This document shows positions 35,163 through 46,350 of a stretch of DNA of 64,000 bases, in pieces. The stretch is from Pyricularia pennisetigena (lineage: Eukaryota; Ascomycota; Sordariomycetes; Magnaporthales; Pyriculariaceae): contig NC_043741.1 of the NCBI RefSeq assembly GCF_004337985.1, positions 1,492,269-1,556,268 of the forward strand. The letters run 5' to 3'. Position 1 is the first letter of the stretch. Each line of letters starts with the position of its first letter. Below the pieces are notes generated by a model that was not told where the DNA came from, ran no database searches, and was given only the letters and a program-made list of their open reading frames with translations. A program made the translations under genes and the position numbers.

Positions 35163-36740
35163 GTGCCTGAAATCTTTTTCATTGTCAAAGCAGTCTCCGA
35201 TAATATAAATCTGCACGACCTCAAGGGTCACTGGTCAAGTTCAAACCAATACTTTCTAAAACCCAACTCCCGGATTGGGGATCATCCCGATACAATCGAC
35301 TGCTTGAGACATTCCATAAGCAACTCATCATGGAAGATTTGGCTTCATCGGAAGCCCGACCACGGAGCACACAAAACTACCTTTCGCGAACCAGCACACT
35401 ATGCCTGCTCATGAGTATCGCCAAGCCATGGCCAGAAACTCTCAAGATCTCGAGACTACCAGGCCCTAGAGAGCAGCGCTTTCAATGTCAAACGGCTTTG
35501 TACGATTAGTTCCCTGCCCAGTCCTGATGACTTGAAACTAACATTATCTTACGAAAAGGGGTTGTATTCTTATCCACCGGTTCCACCTAGTTATAAGTCT
35601 ACGCACCTGCAATCTGCCCTACAACAGGTCCAGCAGCGACCGCCATAATTTGTGGTCCACCAGGTTCAGCCGCTATTCCATCAAGGTCAGCAACCGCCTA
35701 TCCTGGAAACCCGAATAGTTCAGCAGCTGTCCCAGGAAATCCAGCATCTGTTCCAGCAAAGTGAGTAGAAGCGGTCGCCACAAGTTGGCTCGGAGCAAGT
35801 GCAGCAACTTCAACCGCTATCCTCACACCGTGACGTCCAGCCGCTACTCGTTCAGAGTCAACAGTCGTCTCGTCACATCCAACAGCAACCGCCCTGGGAC
35901 CCACAGAAAACCATTAGCTGGAACTGCCAAATCGGGGCAGGCAGTTACAGCCTCAACCTCATTCACCTGATAGTCAGCACCACAGGCGTCAGCTACAGGA
36001 CATAGTGGGCCATGAGCCGGAGCGGATTCAGTCGATAAAGGTGAAGGTTCGAGCCTCTGATCAGCAGGACTATGCGTCCAAGAAATAACACGCTAGTTCT
36101 CCGGGATAGCAGCAGAACGGCCCCCCTGAGGAGCAGCATAGTGGCCCATACAACCTACCGATATCATCGATGCCTCCTTCGTACCAACCTCTGGGCACGC
36201 CCAAAGCTGTGACCAGTAAATCTTGATCGGGTTTCGAATTTGCCTAGTCTTTTGGCGGAGAATGAGGAGGACGTTGTCTACAAGTCATACAAAGGTAAAC
36301 AGTATTGTCAACCCAAGCCACAAAGCAATTTGACAATAAATTATGACGGTTCAGAGGGACCTTTCATGAAAAGAGCCGAGATTACGTCAACTCAGGCCCT
36401 GTGGGCGCTGCGACACCTTCCTTGCGACACTGGTCTCGGCATGCCCTCCGAGTCACATACAACAAACGTGAAGAAATCTGACTGCGGATAAGGAGACAAA
36501 CTCACGTCACCCCATACACCAGGCAAAAGTATGGGAGATGGTACAGCAACGCAAACATCAGGATTTGTCATGCGACTACATAATTTTCAGCAGGTCTTCA
36601 AGTACTTGCGCAGTCTTCGGTTTGGCAGGCAGGCTGTATATGGCCATGTCATTACCGTAGAAGAACCTGCGTATATTCATACTTTTCCACGTCAAGCTGA
36701 TGTTGTACAAGGCCCTCAGAGCGCCGACAATATACCGTAG
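35163..36740 (+). pseudogene. Probable decayed Gln-rich protein gene
   Basis: One reading frame (ATG at 35163) stays unusually coherent for about 1.6 kb, broken by scattered stops at about 35,412, 35,646, 35,760 and 36,003, several between 36,006 and 36,240, then 36,489 and 36,738. Translated pieces look protein-like: a Lys/Ser segment (SPDDLKLTLSYEKGLYSYPP), then a repetitive Gln/Pro part with recurring VQPL, QQPP and VQQL (about 35,600-35,930), then KGKQYCQPKPQSNLTINYDG and a 3' segment with VFKYLRSLRFGRQAVYGHV. I recognise no family. In a Gln-rich gene C-to-T changes turn CAA/CAG into TAA/TAG, so RIP-type mutation could explain the stops. It could also be chance. Confidence 0.35.
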
Positions 36741-37689
36741 TTTGATATCGGAGCTTCCGTGTTTGTTAAGTCTTCATTTTGACTCACTTAGTATGGACGA
36801 TATTGATAACAAACAAGTGCTCAATTTTGCCAGTAATGAAATCAAAGACAAATATGAGAACAAACGTATAAATTCCTCAGCAAGCGATTTCCCATTATAC
36901 CTGGCTGTTAGGCGGTGCTCAACACGGGGAATCCTTTAGATATCCTTAGATATACATATATACGTAGTGCATCATCCCGAGGACTTGGTTCATTGTGCCT
37001 ATGTGCCCTGGTACTGTAATCCAAGCTGCTGTCATTTTGGGTCTCTTGGTGAAAGGTCCCGGCGAATTGTCACTAGCAAGGTCACACCGGCTTGGGGTAG
37101 ACACGAGTGGATGCGTAAGAAACAGTCCACGCCGGTTTTGCCACATGTTCATCGCATAACCCCCATAAGATGGATACTTTCAAGCATCAGAGGTAGATAA
37201 GGTGCCAGAGCTTCTTAATCTAAGCCGTGCCTACAAGGTACCTATAAAACGAGACCGCTCCCAAGTGAACCTTCCAAAACAGACAAAAACTGCGCAGATA
37301 GTGATGCAACGGAGGCCCAGGGGAGAAAAAAAAAGGCCGACCAAAGTACGCCTTTCCGTATGCTGTATTAAACGTGAAGGAGACAACAAAAAACAAACAT
37401 AAATTACAGCACGAGTAGTGCCTGAAATACATCCGGAGAAGGTCAAGTGAAAGTTATTAAAGGCATCTTATAGCCAAGATAGTATTGGACAAGAAGGGTT
37501 GTGAATATGGGAGTGCATGGGGTGGTTGGGTATCTCCGTGAACGTCGTTTCAAATAAGCTTAATCGAAGAGGTGTGACAATATGTCTCAGAGAAAATGCC
37601 ATTAGTAAAAGACAAACCCCGCCGATGTAGTGAAAGGGGTTTTGTTCTGTGTTTAGGCTGATACAGCCTAATGAGGCTTTCTGTCAGAA
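36741..37689. other. Spacer downstream of ERF4 gene
   Basis: About 950 bp with no supported gene; it contains the 3' UTR of the minus-strand ERF4 gene near its right end. Confidence 0.4.
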
Positions 37690-39191
37690 TCATGAAGGCC
37701 CTTCGTCAGGTGCTCGTGCTTCTGGTTCTGATGTTATTCCTGGCCCTAATGCTACAGGAGTCTCGGGTACGGGTGCTTGCGCAGGAGCAATCTCAGGATC
37801 GCCAATTCGAATGTCCAACTAATACAGCTTGCACGTCAGTAGAATTCCCAACACTCCTCACATGGAGACTTTTCGCATGTCCAACAGCAACTTACACTCA
37901 TGTATGCGGTCTGGCGTAATGGGATCAGCATGGGAGGTATGATGCCATCCTCTGAGCCTATAGTCTTTTCCATGTCGGCATTCCACTTCTCGATCCATTG
38001 CTCAAGTTTCCTTAGACGGATTTTGGCTCCCGTGAGACCAAAATCTTCCCAAAGCCAGCCCGTGAGGACGCCCATGACGCCGTCAAACACATTCCTCCAG
38101 CTGTATGGGTTGAAGATGGGTATTAATTCTCCGTTGAGTTTTTCTATTACTCGCCGAAACTCTTGCTCCGATAGGCCAGCCGGGTCGAGGATTTCGGGAT
38201 AAAGATTTGAAAAAGTCGGAGCGAGGTCGCCCTCGAGCAGCCAGTCCCTTCGGATCCTGATGATGCGAGTTTTGGCATACTCGGGGGAGTCGACAGGGAC
38301 GTGAGGGTTCAGATGGGGGTAGCAAGGGTGCTGCGGTCCCCATTCTTCGCCGGCATCGATCGGTTGATCCGGATCGCCCATGATCGAGGAGTTGTCCGAT
38401 GATATTGCCGATCCAATACCAGATACCATAGACCGACGAGGCTCATCTGGATTTAACATGACGTCCGGACCCCTCTCGACGTCTCCATCTCTGGGCGGCT
38501 GCCTCCCCAGGCCTTCGTCCGGGCTATTCATTATTTCTCGACCTTTCCCCTTATCCAGTGTGCCGACCGGAAAAAACTCAGGTGTCGGGTGCAAAGATGC
38601 CGATGCCGATGTCGGCCACCGCCTGGGGCTCGCAGGTGGCTGGCCTTGTTCCGAGGTTGCTTCTTTGTTTATGGGCGGAGATCCAGGGTCTGCTTGCGCG
38701 CTTGTGCTCAAAGAGGATGCAGCGCCCTTGCCGTCGTACGAGTGCCGCAGCGAACCAGGCAGGCTAACGCGAGGATCGCTCCCTGCCTTGTCAATCTGCA
38801 AACTGGCACGGGTCGAAGTCGAATGGCGAGTCTGACGCAGTTCGGGGAGGGTGAGTAGCGGGTGTTCCCCTGCGGCGGTGGACACGGGGTCTGCAGGATC
38901 GATGGGTGCGATAGCGTGGAGGACAGGGTGCGACAGTGGCACAGCAGGCGGCGGGGGAGTAGATGGACGACGGGGGCGGCTGTCGAGCTCGCGGGGAGTC
39001 GAGTTGGTCGGGTTCCAAAGCCGGGAGGCAGTCAACCGATGCAGAGGTAGCAGTGGCCGCCCAGGAGAGTTCGCTGCGCGGGTGCGGAAGGGCGGCTGCA
39101 GGACGTAGTGGGCAGCACTGTGCTGCTGCTGGTGGTTTTGGCGTTGCTGTTGCTGCTTCTGCGGCGACGACGATGACGGCAACGCTTCCAC
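37690..39191 (-). CDS. ERF4 family subunit of the Ras palmitoyltransferase complex (start unresolved)
   Basis: Two exons are seen: from about 39191 to 37896, and 37818-37690 (intron GTAAGT...TTAG), the second ending PEARAPDEGPS. About 280 N-terminal residues are low-complexity (Pro/Ser/Arg). The conserved Erf4/Golgin-A7 domain follows: HPCYPHLNPHVP, TRIIRIRRDWLLEGDLAPTF, FNPYSWRNVFDGVMGVLTGW, IRLRKLEQWIEKWN. Erf4 binds the DHHC enzyme Erf2 and stabilises its acyl-intermediate for Ras palmitoylation at the ER/Golgi. There is no in-frame ATG between an upstream stop (TAA at 39258-39260) and a methionine near residue 217; the frame opens only with GTG at 39191. The real start is probably in an upstream exon I could not place. 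Confidence 0.8.
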
Positions 39192-39260
39192 TTTCAGGGT
39201 GGGCGAATGCGTAGGTCGAGAAGCACTTGAGGCGGCGATTGGATCCGTGGGAGGAAATTA

Positions 39261-41070
39261 ACTTCAGTGGCGGCCGCCGAAACGACCTCACTGACGCTGG
39301 CGCTCAGACGACTGCTTATTAAAACGACTGTCCGAGGCAGGCACCTGCGGGCATGCACCAGATTAGGAGACGGCTGGCTGGCGTCAATTGGCTGATTGAT
39401 CGGCCAAATGCTAGATTTTTGGCTGCAGGTGCAAAGAGGATAATTATGCTGTGGCTTTGTAGTCTTTCTGATGCGAGGTAGAAAGCTTAAAATGGCGGAC
39501 TTTATTAGTCGTCGCTGCTGATGCTGACGATATTGATGTCGCTGTCGCTGTCGCCGTCTGTTTTTTTCTTTCTGGCCGTACCCGTTATCGTTTGCGTTCT
39601 CGTCACAGTCGTCCTTCTCCAGTCTAGCGAGGGAGAAATTGCGGGTGTGCGATGGAGCGCGTTGGGTTACATGGACACCGGCGTTGCAGATAATCAGGGG
39701 ATGGCTGGCCACCTTAGCGACGATGTGCAGTCTATCTTGGGCCACCAGTTGGAGACCAGACATGAACATTCCGCTTTGAATATCTTCAATTCGGCTTGAT
39801 CAATTTACATCATTGCATTTCGAAGCAGGAAAAAAAAAAAATCAATTACGAACAATCGACTTTCTCCCCAGCTAAGCGTATCCGAAACAGCAGGGTCCTG
39901 TCCAGCCTGCCTGCTTATACAAGACAGCATTCCTTGCATTCATCGCATCTCTTCAGCTGTTCCTCAGCTCCCCTTGTCATTCCTGTTACCAGGTACGTAT
40001 TGCCCTGCCCTGCCCTCTTTTCCCTCCTTGTTCCAGGACAGTGTGCATCAACTTTTGAGACCCGAACAGATAAATTCTGTCTTGTCTACCCAGACGACGG
40101 CCACACTTGGTGGACCAGATTGACTGGAAAAGATGGGCCGCGACGCTGGTAAGGCCTCCACCCCAATCTTTGTTGGGTGGGCATGGAGCAAGCGGTCCGG
40201 GCACCCTTAGGCGATACCGTCCCCCTGGTCGTTAGCACATGGCATGATGGCTCACCGGATACACTTAACACAAACACGATGGAGATGCAAGACGTGGCAA
40301 GAAAAATGCATGTTTTGTCTTATGCTTTGAATTTTTCCCACTTCCCCTCCCTTTACAACGCTCTACTTTCCTGGTCCAGTACTAGACTAGATGCTGATGG
40401 TTCTTTGTTAGTTTCAGTAGCTAATCAAGTGCACAATTTCATACGTACAGGTCATTGTACAGTAAACCTGGATTCCGTGGTTTAGAATGCTGTTCATATT
40501 GGGCTCTTGGTTTTTGGTTTTTTTGTTAAACTTTACACTGGGGCTCGATGCCAAGGCTGTACGCTCCATGGGGCGCACAGGCGCGTTGGAATATTGTGAT
40601 GCACGCTATACGGAGTAACATACAGCATTGGCGAATCAATGACCTGAGCGTTCACATCTGTTATCCCATCGCTTAGGACGACCTCAACTTGCTTTCACTA
40701 GCCAACCCTCGCCTCTACCTTGTGTTGCCAACAAGATGGCCACAGCCACAAGGGTTTTATCAGGAAAGATACGAGAGTAAACGATCAAGGTGGGGAAAAA
40801 GTAAACATGAAAAAAGTAAACAGTGGGTAGTAGATTTGCCAGCACAATTGATTTCCCTTGCATCCTGCATATCGATCATGTACGGGTAGCATAAAGTCGG
40901 AAATGACCGGGGGATGTGTCAAAAATGACTACCGAATTTGATGGACTAGGATTCTGGCTCGTCCCGACTGGGCAGAGAAAGCCAACAACCTGACCTTGCA
41001 AAAGCAAAAAGGCAGTGGGCACTGGCAGGCAACGAGAGCCCGGTGAATGAATGAATGGACGAACAAGGTG

Positions 41071-41103
<33 letters not shown>

Positions 41104-42101
41104 TGAACAAAACCTTCGCCCAGCCCTAGCTTTGCCTGTACTACCTAGGTACGCTGTACATTGTCAAATACTGAATTGATTTTTGCGCGACACATACCCA
41201 CGTTTTTTTTTTCTCAGGTACACTATAGTATGTACTTGTGTACCAGCAGATCAGTACTAACCAACTAACCTACCCAAGCAATCTGATGCGCTGGTTGTTT
41301 TGCTTCTTTGGACTGGTCCCAACAACCATCTCCCTGCCTTACTTGCCGTCTTGCATGTGTACCTATGCGTCCATGCGATGGTGATGATCTACTCATAGTA
41401 AATACCTGGAGTATTTTACTTTGTAATCTGGTTCGTCTCATGTACAACGCACAAAAATATGACAGGCCGAGAACAAGACTTTTGTTTGTCGACCTGGCCT
41501 TGCTGAGTTTGCTGAGCTTGCTGAGCTACCTACAGTACCTCACGTGCTTGCTTCGCAGGACCTCCCTCCTTCCCGCGCACGAAGCCTTCAGCATGTAGCT
41601 GGGTGGCGGTTGCCAAATCGAACTAGCAGATGCTAAGGACAAACTTTCAAGCCACACGTTGCCAAGCCCCGCCGAAGCTCCGTTCCATCAGGTGTCAAGT
41701 CAATTGCGAGGGGAGAAGCAAGACAAACAAACAGACAATACTAAATCGATTAACTACTTGCCTCGAGGTGTTTTCGTCCCTCTTTTTTTTCGTGTGTGCG
41801 TCCGTCTGCGTCTGTGTGTGTGGTTCATCTTCTCCCTTTGCGCAACAACATGACGCGATTCTTACGATAGTATCCCACTGCAAAAGACCTCGTACCTCGG
41901 CGGCGGTCGATACAGCTGACGGCAACGCAACAAGTAGCAATTTGTATTGCGTCACTGACAATTGACTCGCAGCTAACAAGGTGCCTATTTCGTATCTGTC
42001 ACTTGAAAATCACAAAAGTGAGTGCGCGCGTGCTGGGAGCGGTTTCTGACAAGGGTCAAACTTGTCCGTTCATCGCCTTGCCAAACTACTGTACACACAT
42101 A
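39261..42101. other. Divergent spacer, ERF4 / 42.2-kb gene
   Basis: About 2.8 kb. It should hold the missing first exon of the ERF4 gene and both promoters. A poly-T tract (41,071-41,099), CTGAG triplet-like repeats near 41,505-41,530 and GT-rich runs near 41,810 are present. No additional gene is supported. Confidence 0.4.
41071..41099. repeat. Poly-T tract, 29 bases
   Basis: Uninterrupted T run in the spacer between the ERF4 gene and the 42.2-kb gene. Confidence 0.85.
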
Positions 42102-42102
42102 C

Positions 42103-42190
42103 GGTTCAGCCACAGGCTCAGGTTCAGGTCCAGGTTCAGGTTCAGATTCAGATTCAGATTCAGGTTCAGGCTCAGGCACAAGCACAAGCA
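42103..42190 (+). repeat. Hexanucleotide CAG-ending array before the start codon
   Basis: A chain of six-base units (variants of GGTTCA, GATTCA, GGCTCA), so that TTCAG or CTCAG recurs about every six bases and then fades into CACAAG units. It ends about 30 bp before the ATG at 42220. A donor-like GTGAGT lies at 42,017, so each unit is a potential 3' splice site of a leader intron. Read in the frame of the gene the array encodes alternating Gly/Ser and Asp/Ser. Confidence 0.75.
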
Positions 42191-42219
42191 CGAGCAGCAC
42201 TAGCACGTTCGCCCAAAAG

Positions 42220-43771
42220 ATGCCAACCATTGCATCCACATCTGCAGCTCCGCCGCCGCCCCTGCTTTCCGCCGCCCCTCCCGGCCCCGGCCTTAGGCGG
42301 TCGGCGAATGGAAACGGAAACGGAAACGGCCATGGCACAAATGGTGGTCCGCATCGACGGCGATCGAATATTGGCACCGCCGGGGAGCCGCCGCCTGAGA
42401 ACGGCAATGGTTTCGACCACAGGCGCCGCTACTCCACCGTTTCATCGGATCCTGATACTTTTGACATCAGAAGCTTAGGGCCCGACTTTACTCCCGATAC
42501 GTTCGACAAGCCGGTGCGACAGCAAATTCTCAACTGGCATTCTGTACCCCTGGTGCTTGCACTGCTTCCGGCCATCGCTGGTCTATTATTCAAGAACGGA
42601 AGTGATTTTGTCACGGATGCCCTGCTCCTTGCGCTGGCTGCTGTGATCCTCCACGCTGCCATCACGAAACCATGTAAGCTTGAGACATCATGCTCTATGG
42701 CCTGCCTTTTTGAACAGCTCTTAGGTTTCTTGCATTGATCTATGTGTTGACATATAAATCTCTGTTGTAGGGACGTGGTATCAACTGGCTCAGGAGATTA
42801 GACTGGTTGACCAGGTCCCAGACGTCGTACAAGACTCGTCCGATCAAGATGATGAATTATCTTGTGAAGATGGCGAATCCGTGGACGACGAGTATTCATT
42901 CAAACCTCGCACTCGTGCCCGTCTAGGAAAGGAGAGAAAGACGTCTCCAGGCGCCCCCAAGCTCACTGAACGCCAAAAGCAGGCCAGGGCCGAACTCCGC
43001 CTTCATGAAACTTTTGCGCTAGTGTCTTGCTTCGCATTTCCTGTCCTTGGAGCAGTCTTGCTGCATGTCATCAGGAGTCAACTCAGCAGGCCATCTGAGG
43101 GTCTGGTCTCGGACTACAACCTGGCCATCTTCATACTGGCTGCCGAGATCCGACCAGTCCGGCATTTGCTCCAGCTATTCGAGTTGCGCACCTGGCACAT
43201 GCAACGCATTGTGGCGTCAAATCCTTTCCTCGAATCGGAGCCCCGGTCCATCGCCCTGCAGCTTGACCACCTCTCGGAACGGATTGATCAACTCGAGGCA
43301 CGCGCCGCGGCGGACGATACAGATGCCCTTTCCGAGGCTACCTCTCAGCGCAGGGAGGCGATCTTGCGTGACGCCAAGACTCAAATACAACCCGAAGTAA
43401 AGGCTCTGTATCGCACTGTCAGGCAATTCGAGAAGAAATACATTGTCCTCGCCGTGCAAGTAGACAATCGACTTCACTTGCTGGACAGGCGCATTGAGGA
43501 CGCCATTACGGTCGCAGCACACGCTGCCAAATCTTGTCGCCCACGTCCGAGCCTCCTGCGCACTACTAGCGAGCAGACTCTCGGTCTATTATTCTTACCG
43601 GTTCAGATAACCAAAACTCTTGTGTCCCTCCCATTCCGCCTCCTCGGTACCGCGGTCGGCTTGTTCTTCAGAGAGCCGCGGAAAGCTAACCGGGGCTACC
43701 GCAGCGGCCGATCTTCACGGTCTTCCAGCGCGTATGGCGACAAGTCATCAAGAGCTTCGTCTCGCCGCTGA
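42220..43771 (+). CDS. Conserved fungal membrane protein of unknown function, coiled coil
   Basis: Two exons, 42220-42673 and 42771-43771 (GTAAGC...TGTAG; frame restored as KPW/TWYQ), encode 484 residues. The start is ATG 42220; the frame is open upstream but has no ATG. A low-complexity N terminus contains Asn/Gly repeats (about 30-45). Two adjacent hydrophobic segments lie at about 109-125 and 130-148 and a third at about 233-252 (FALVSCFAFPVLGAVLLHVI). A long charged, heptad-like region spans about 280-390 (LSERIDQLEARAAADD; AKTQIQPEVKALYRTVRQFEKKY). The C terminus is Arg/Ser-rich. I do not recognise a named family. The layout suggests an organelle membrane scaffold, which is inference only. 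Confidence 0.72.
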
Positions 43772-45292
43772 TGATGGCGGGATTTTGATGGCGTGTCAAA
43801 AAAAAAAAAATTATGGGGATAGAGGGAAAAATCGTACAGCTTGGCTTTTTGCACACGCATATTGGAGACACAATCGTCACCTCACTAGACGATTTACGAA
43901 AATCACGATTGCATGCTGGTGAACGGTACAGCATTGTGCTTCCAGTCATGAAGACACTCCAAGCTGCACCACATCATGTTCGATTGGTGCATCACTTTGG
44001 ATTTTTCAGGTTTTTAATATTCACTCATGTCAGCATCACGAACGTGGAATTATTGGTTCAGGGCAGCGATTTCGATATATTTTGTACTTGCTTTTTGAGC
44101 AATAAACGAGAGGAGGAAAAATGACACCTTCGGGTGTCGGATTTGGTTGGAGGACTTGCGGACGATTGGCTCTGTATTAGAACGAGACCTAGTCCGGACC
44201 CTTCTTTATGGTGACAGATTAGTCTGTTTCAACGGGGGGGCGGGCAAAAATAAAAATAAAAAATAATCATGTTTTCAATGATTTGCACTTATGGCATGAG
44301 TTTGAAATCTAGTGGTGGCATAAGGCTTCTTCAAGTAGGTACAGTCCCGCCTTGGGTGATGCAAGGGTAGTCGTTTTACCAATAGATCCTAAATGATGTT
44401 ATAAAGTACCCAGGAACCAACGCTACTCAAAAACTCAGCCCACGGGAGTATTTCCGGTCTCCCTTTAGACTAGGCCTGAATACGAATGCAGCCGACGAAA
44501 GAGGACGGACAAGAAAAGGTCAGTTTCGAGTATGCAAGAAAAGGGGGGGGGGTGAAATAAAAGGAGTAGGCATTACACGTCACAAAACAAGAATTGCTGC
44601 AAGTGAAGGAATCTGCAAAGGGCCAGCGCAGGAGAGGATCGCCAGGGCCGTCTGGCGAGATCTACTGGTAACACGTCAATGACGTGGACTGGTCGGGATT
44701 CGAGAATTGATCTCGCATCGGTGTTGCGAATACTTGAAACGGTGATCGAGAAGTTGTGAACGTCATGGTGTACCTGACAAGGGCTAAGGGGTTACCGGTT
44801 CAGGCACCGTGTAGCATAGGTAGGCTGGATCGAGCCGGGCCCGGCGTTGATTTGCTCCGGTACTTTACGTCATAATCACAAGAGGCGAGCAAAGGTTTCG
44901 TGATGCAGATCGAATGTCTTTTTCAAGTCAATGAATAATTTCGACATTATGCTATGCTCTGATTGTATGTCTAGTTTGAGGGGGAAGGGGGGGAAAAAAG
45001 AGAGAGAGAGAGAGAAAGTATGCTCCATGTTTTGGTTCAACCCACAATTACCGCCCTAAAACAATAGCCACCATTTGAGAGGTATATTCAACAAAGGGAG
45101 GGAAGAAAAGAAAAAAAAAAGAAGACACAGAAAAAGGAAAGCCCAGATACATCGTGATAGTAACACTGGTCTGTATCAAGAGATGATCGCCGTCCGCGCA
45201 CTTTTGTCCAAATGTCCGAATATCAAAATGCCATGTGTATGTGTTTTTTGTTTTGTTTGTTTCATGCAAAATAATAACTTTATACGCTCCAA
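43772..45292. other. Convergent spacer
   Basis: About 1.5 kb between converging 3' ends. It holds A/G-rich tracts (44,990-45,020; 45,100-45,125) and a strong small hairpin at 44,123-44,138. No gene is seen. Confidence 0.45.
44123..44138 (+). other. Perfect 6-bp stem with a UUCG tetraloop
   Basis: GACACC TTCG GGTGTC forms a C(UUCG)G hairpin, an extra-stable RNA fold, some 350 bp after the stop of the 484-residue protein gene. It may lie in that gene's 3' UTR. Confidence 0.4.
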
Positions 45293-46350
45293 TTACCTCT
45301 TCTGTTGACCAGGCCGCTGCTTGTTGCTGTAATGGGCGTCACCGGGACCAAATGTTGGCTCCGGCATCGAGATAGCGTCTGCGTTTGACAGCAGCGGCAG
45401 CTGGGTTTCGCTGGCAGCGTAGCCTGAGGTCCAGGGCTCCCGGTCCGGTGAAGATAGCGGGAAGTTGGGGATCGTCGGGTGTCCCGAGGAGCTGGCGGCG
45501 TAGCTCGAGAGGTTCACGGCCGATGCGTTGCGTGACGGTCCCGCTGATGCCGCGTACATGTATTGTCCCCTAGTCGGGCTAGGAGTCTCGGCACCCGAGG
45601 CGTCACCGTTGGACGAGTCAGAGCCGCGCTGGCGGGAGTGTGACCGTCCCTGCTGGCGCGACTGGGATTTGGAGCGCTGCTCCGGGGCCGAAGACCTGGG
45701 CACGTAGGTCGTGTTGCTGGTGAGCTGGCGAGGCGGCTTACCTTCCAGCATGCGGAGGGCATCGCTGTTGAGGCCGCTGTCGCTTCGCTGATGAGTCGAT
45801 TTGTTCCTGCTCAGGTCGGGGGGGCCGTCCAGGAGGCCTGGAGACGTCGGCGACTTGGCGGCCGGCGACACGTAGCCTGAAGGCATCCGGATACCTCCCG
45901 GACCAGATGCCGACTTGGGGTCGAGTGACTTGTTCTTGGCGAGAGGGTTGGGGGTGACGCCGATGGATGCAGGGTTGTTGAGGGCGGTAGAGCTGGCGTT
46001 AGGGTTGGGGGTCGACGGCCTCGACACCCAGATGCCTTCAACCTCGATTCCAGCCTGTGTGGCTCGGACGCCAAAGGGAATCTCACCGGTCCTCTTGGTT
46101 GATAGACCAGTCTTGCGCATCTCAAGCAACCTCGCACGTTTCTCCTCATCGAGAACCTCCTGCTTCTTCATATATCTACTTTGCCACGTGAGCTTGCAGA
46201 GACCAGCAAAGATGACGACGCAAATGGCACAAGCCAAAACCTGCGTTCATAGGTTAGTGAGACTGCTCATAGCGTCGATTGATAATCATGAGATCTCACA
46301 AATGTCATCTGCTGCCATAGCTCCCAGCTCGTAAAGAATGTGCCACCCAT
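45293..46350 (-). CDS. Single-pass fungal membrane protein, unknown function
   Basis: Two exons, 46350-46300 and 46240-45293 (GTGAGA...GCAG), encode 332 residues. The first 17 residues (MGGTFFTSWELWQQMTF) come from the small first exon. The transmembrane segment crosses the junction (about 15-35: MTFVLACAICVVIFAGLCKL), followed by basic KLTWQSRYMKKQE. By the positive-inside rule the C-terminal ~290 residues face the cytosol. A conserved-looking stretch RKTGLSTKRTGEIPFGVRATQAGIEVEGIWVSR (shown by its ends at about 59-90) precedes a long Ser/Pro/Asn-rich disordered tail containing RS-type repeats. I have no family name. Taking the methionine in exon 2 as the start would cut the membrane segment. 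Confidence 0.75.

Noticed and set aside
38791..39291. 166-codon minus-strand frame overlapping the ERF4 N terminus
   Set aside because: It is the +1 shadow of the low-complexity ERF4 coding sequence.
39194..39769. 191-codon minus-strand frame upstream of the ERF4 gene
   Set aside because: Considered as the missing first exon, but the translated sequence is not protein-like and I found no donor/acceptor pair that joins it in phase to the ERF4 frame.
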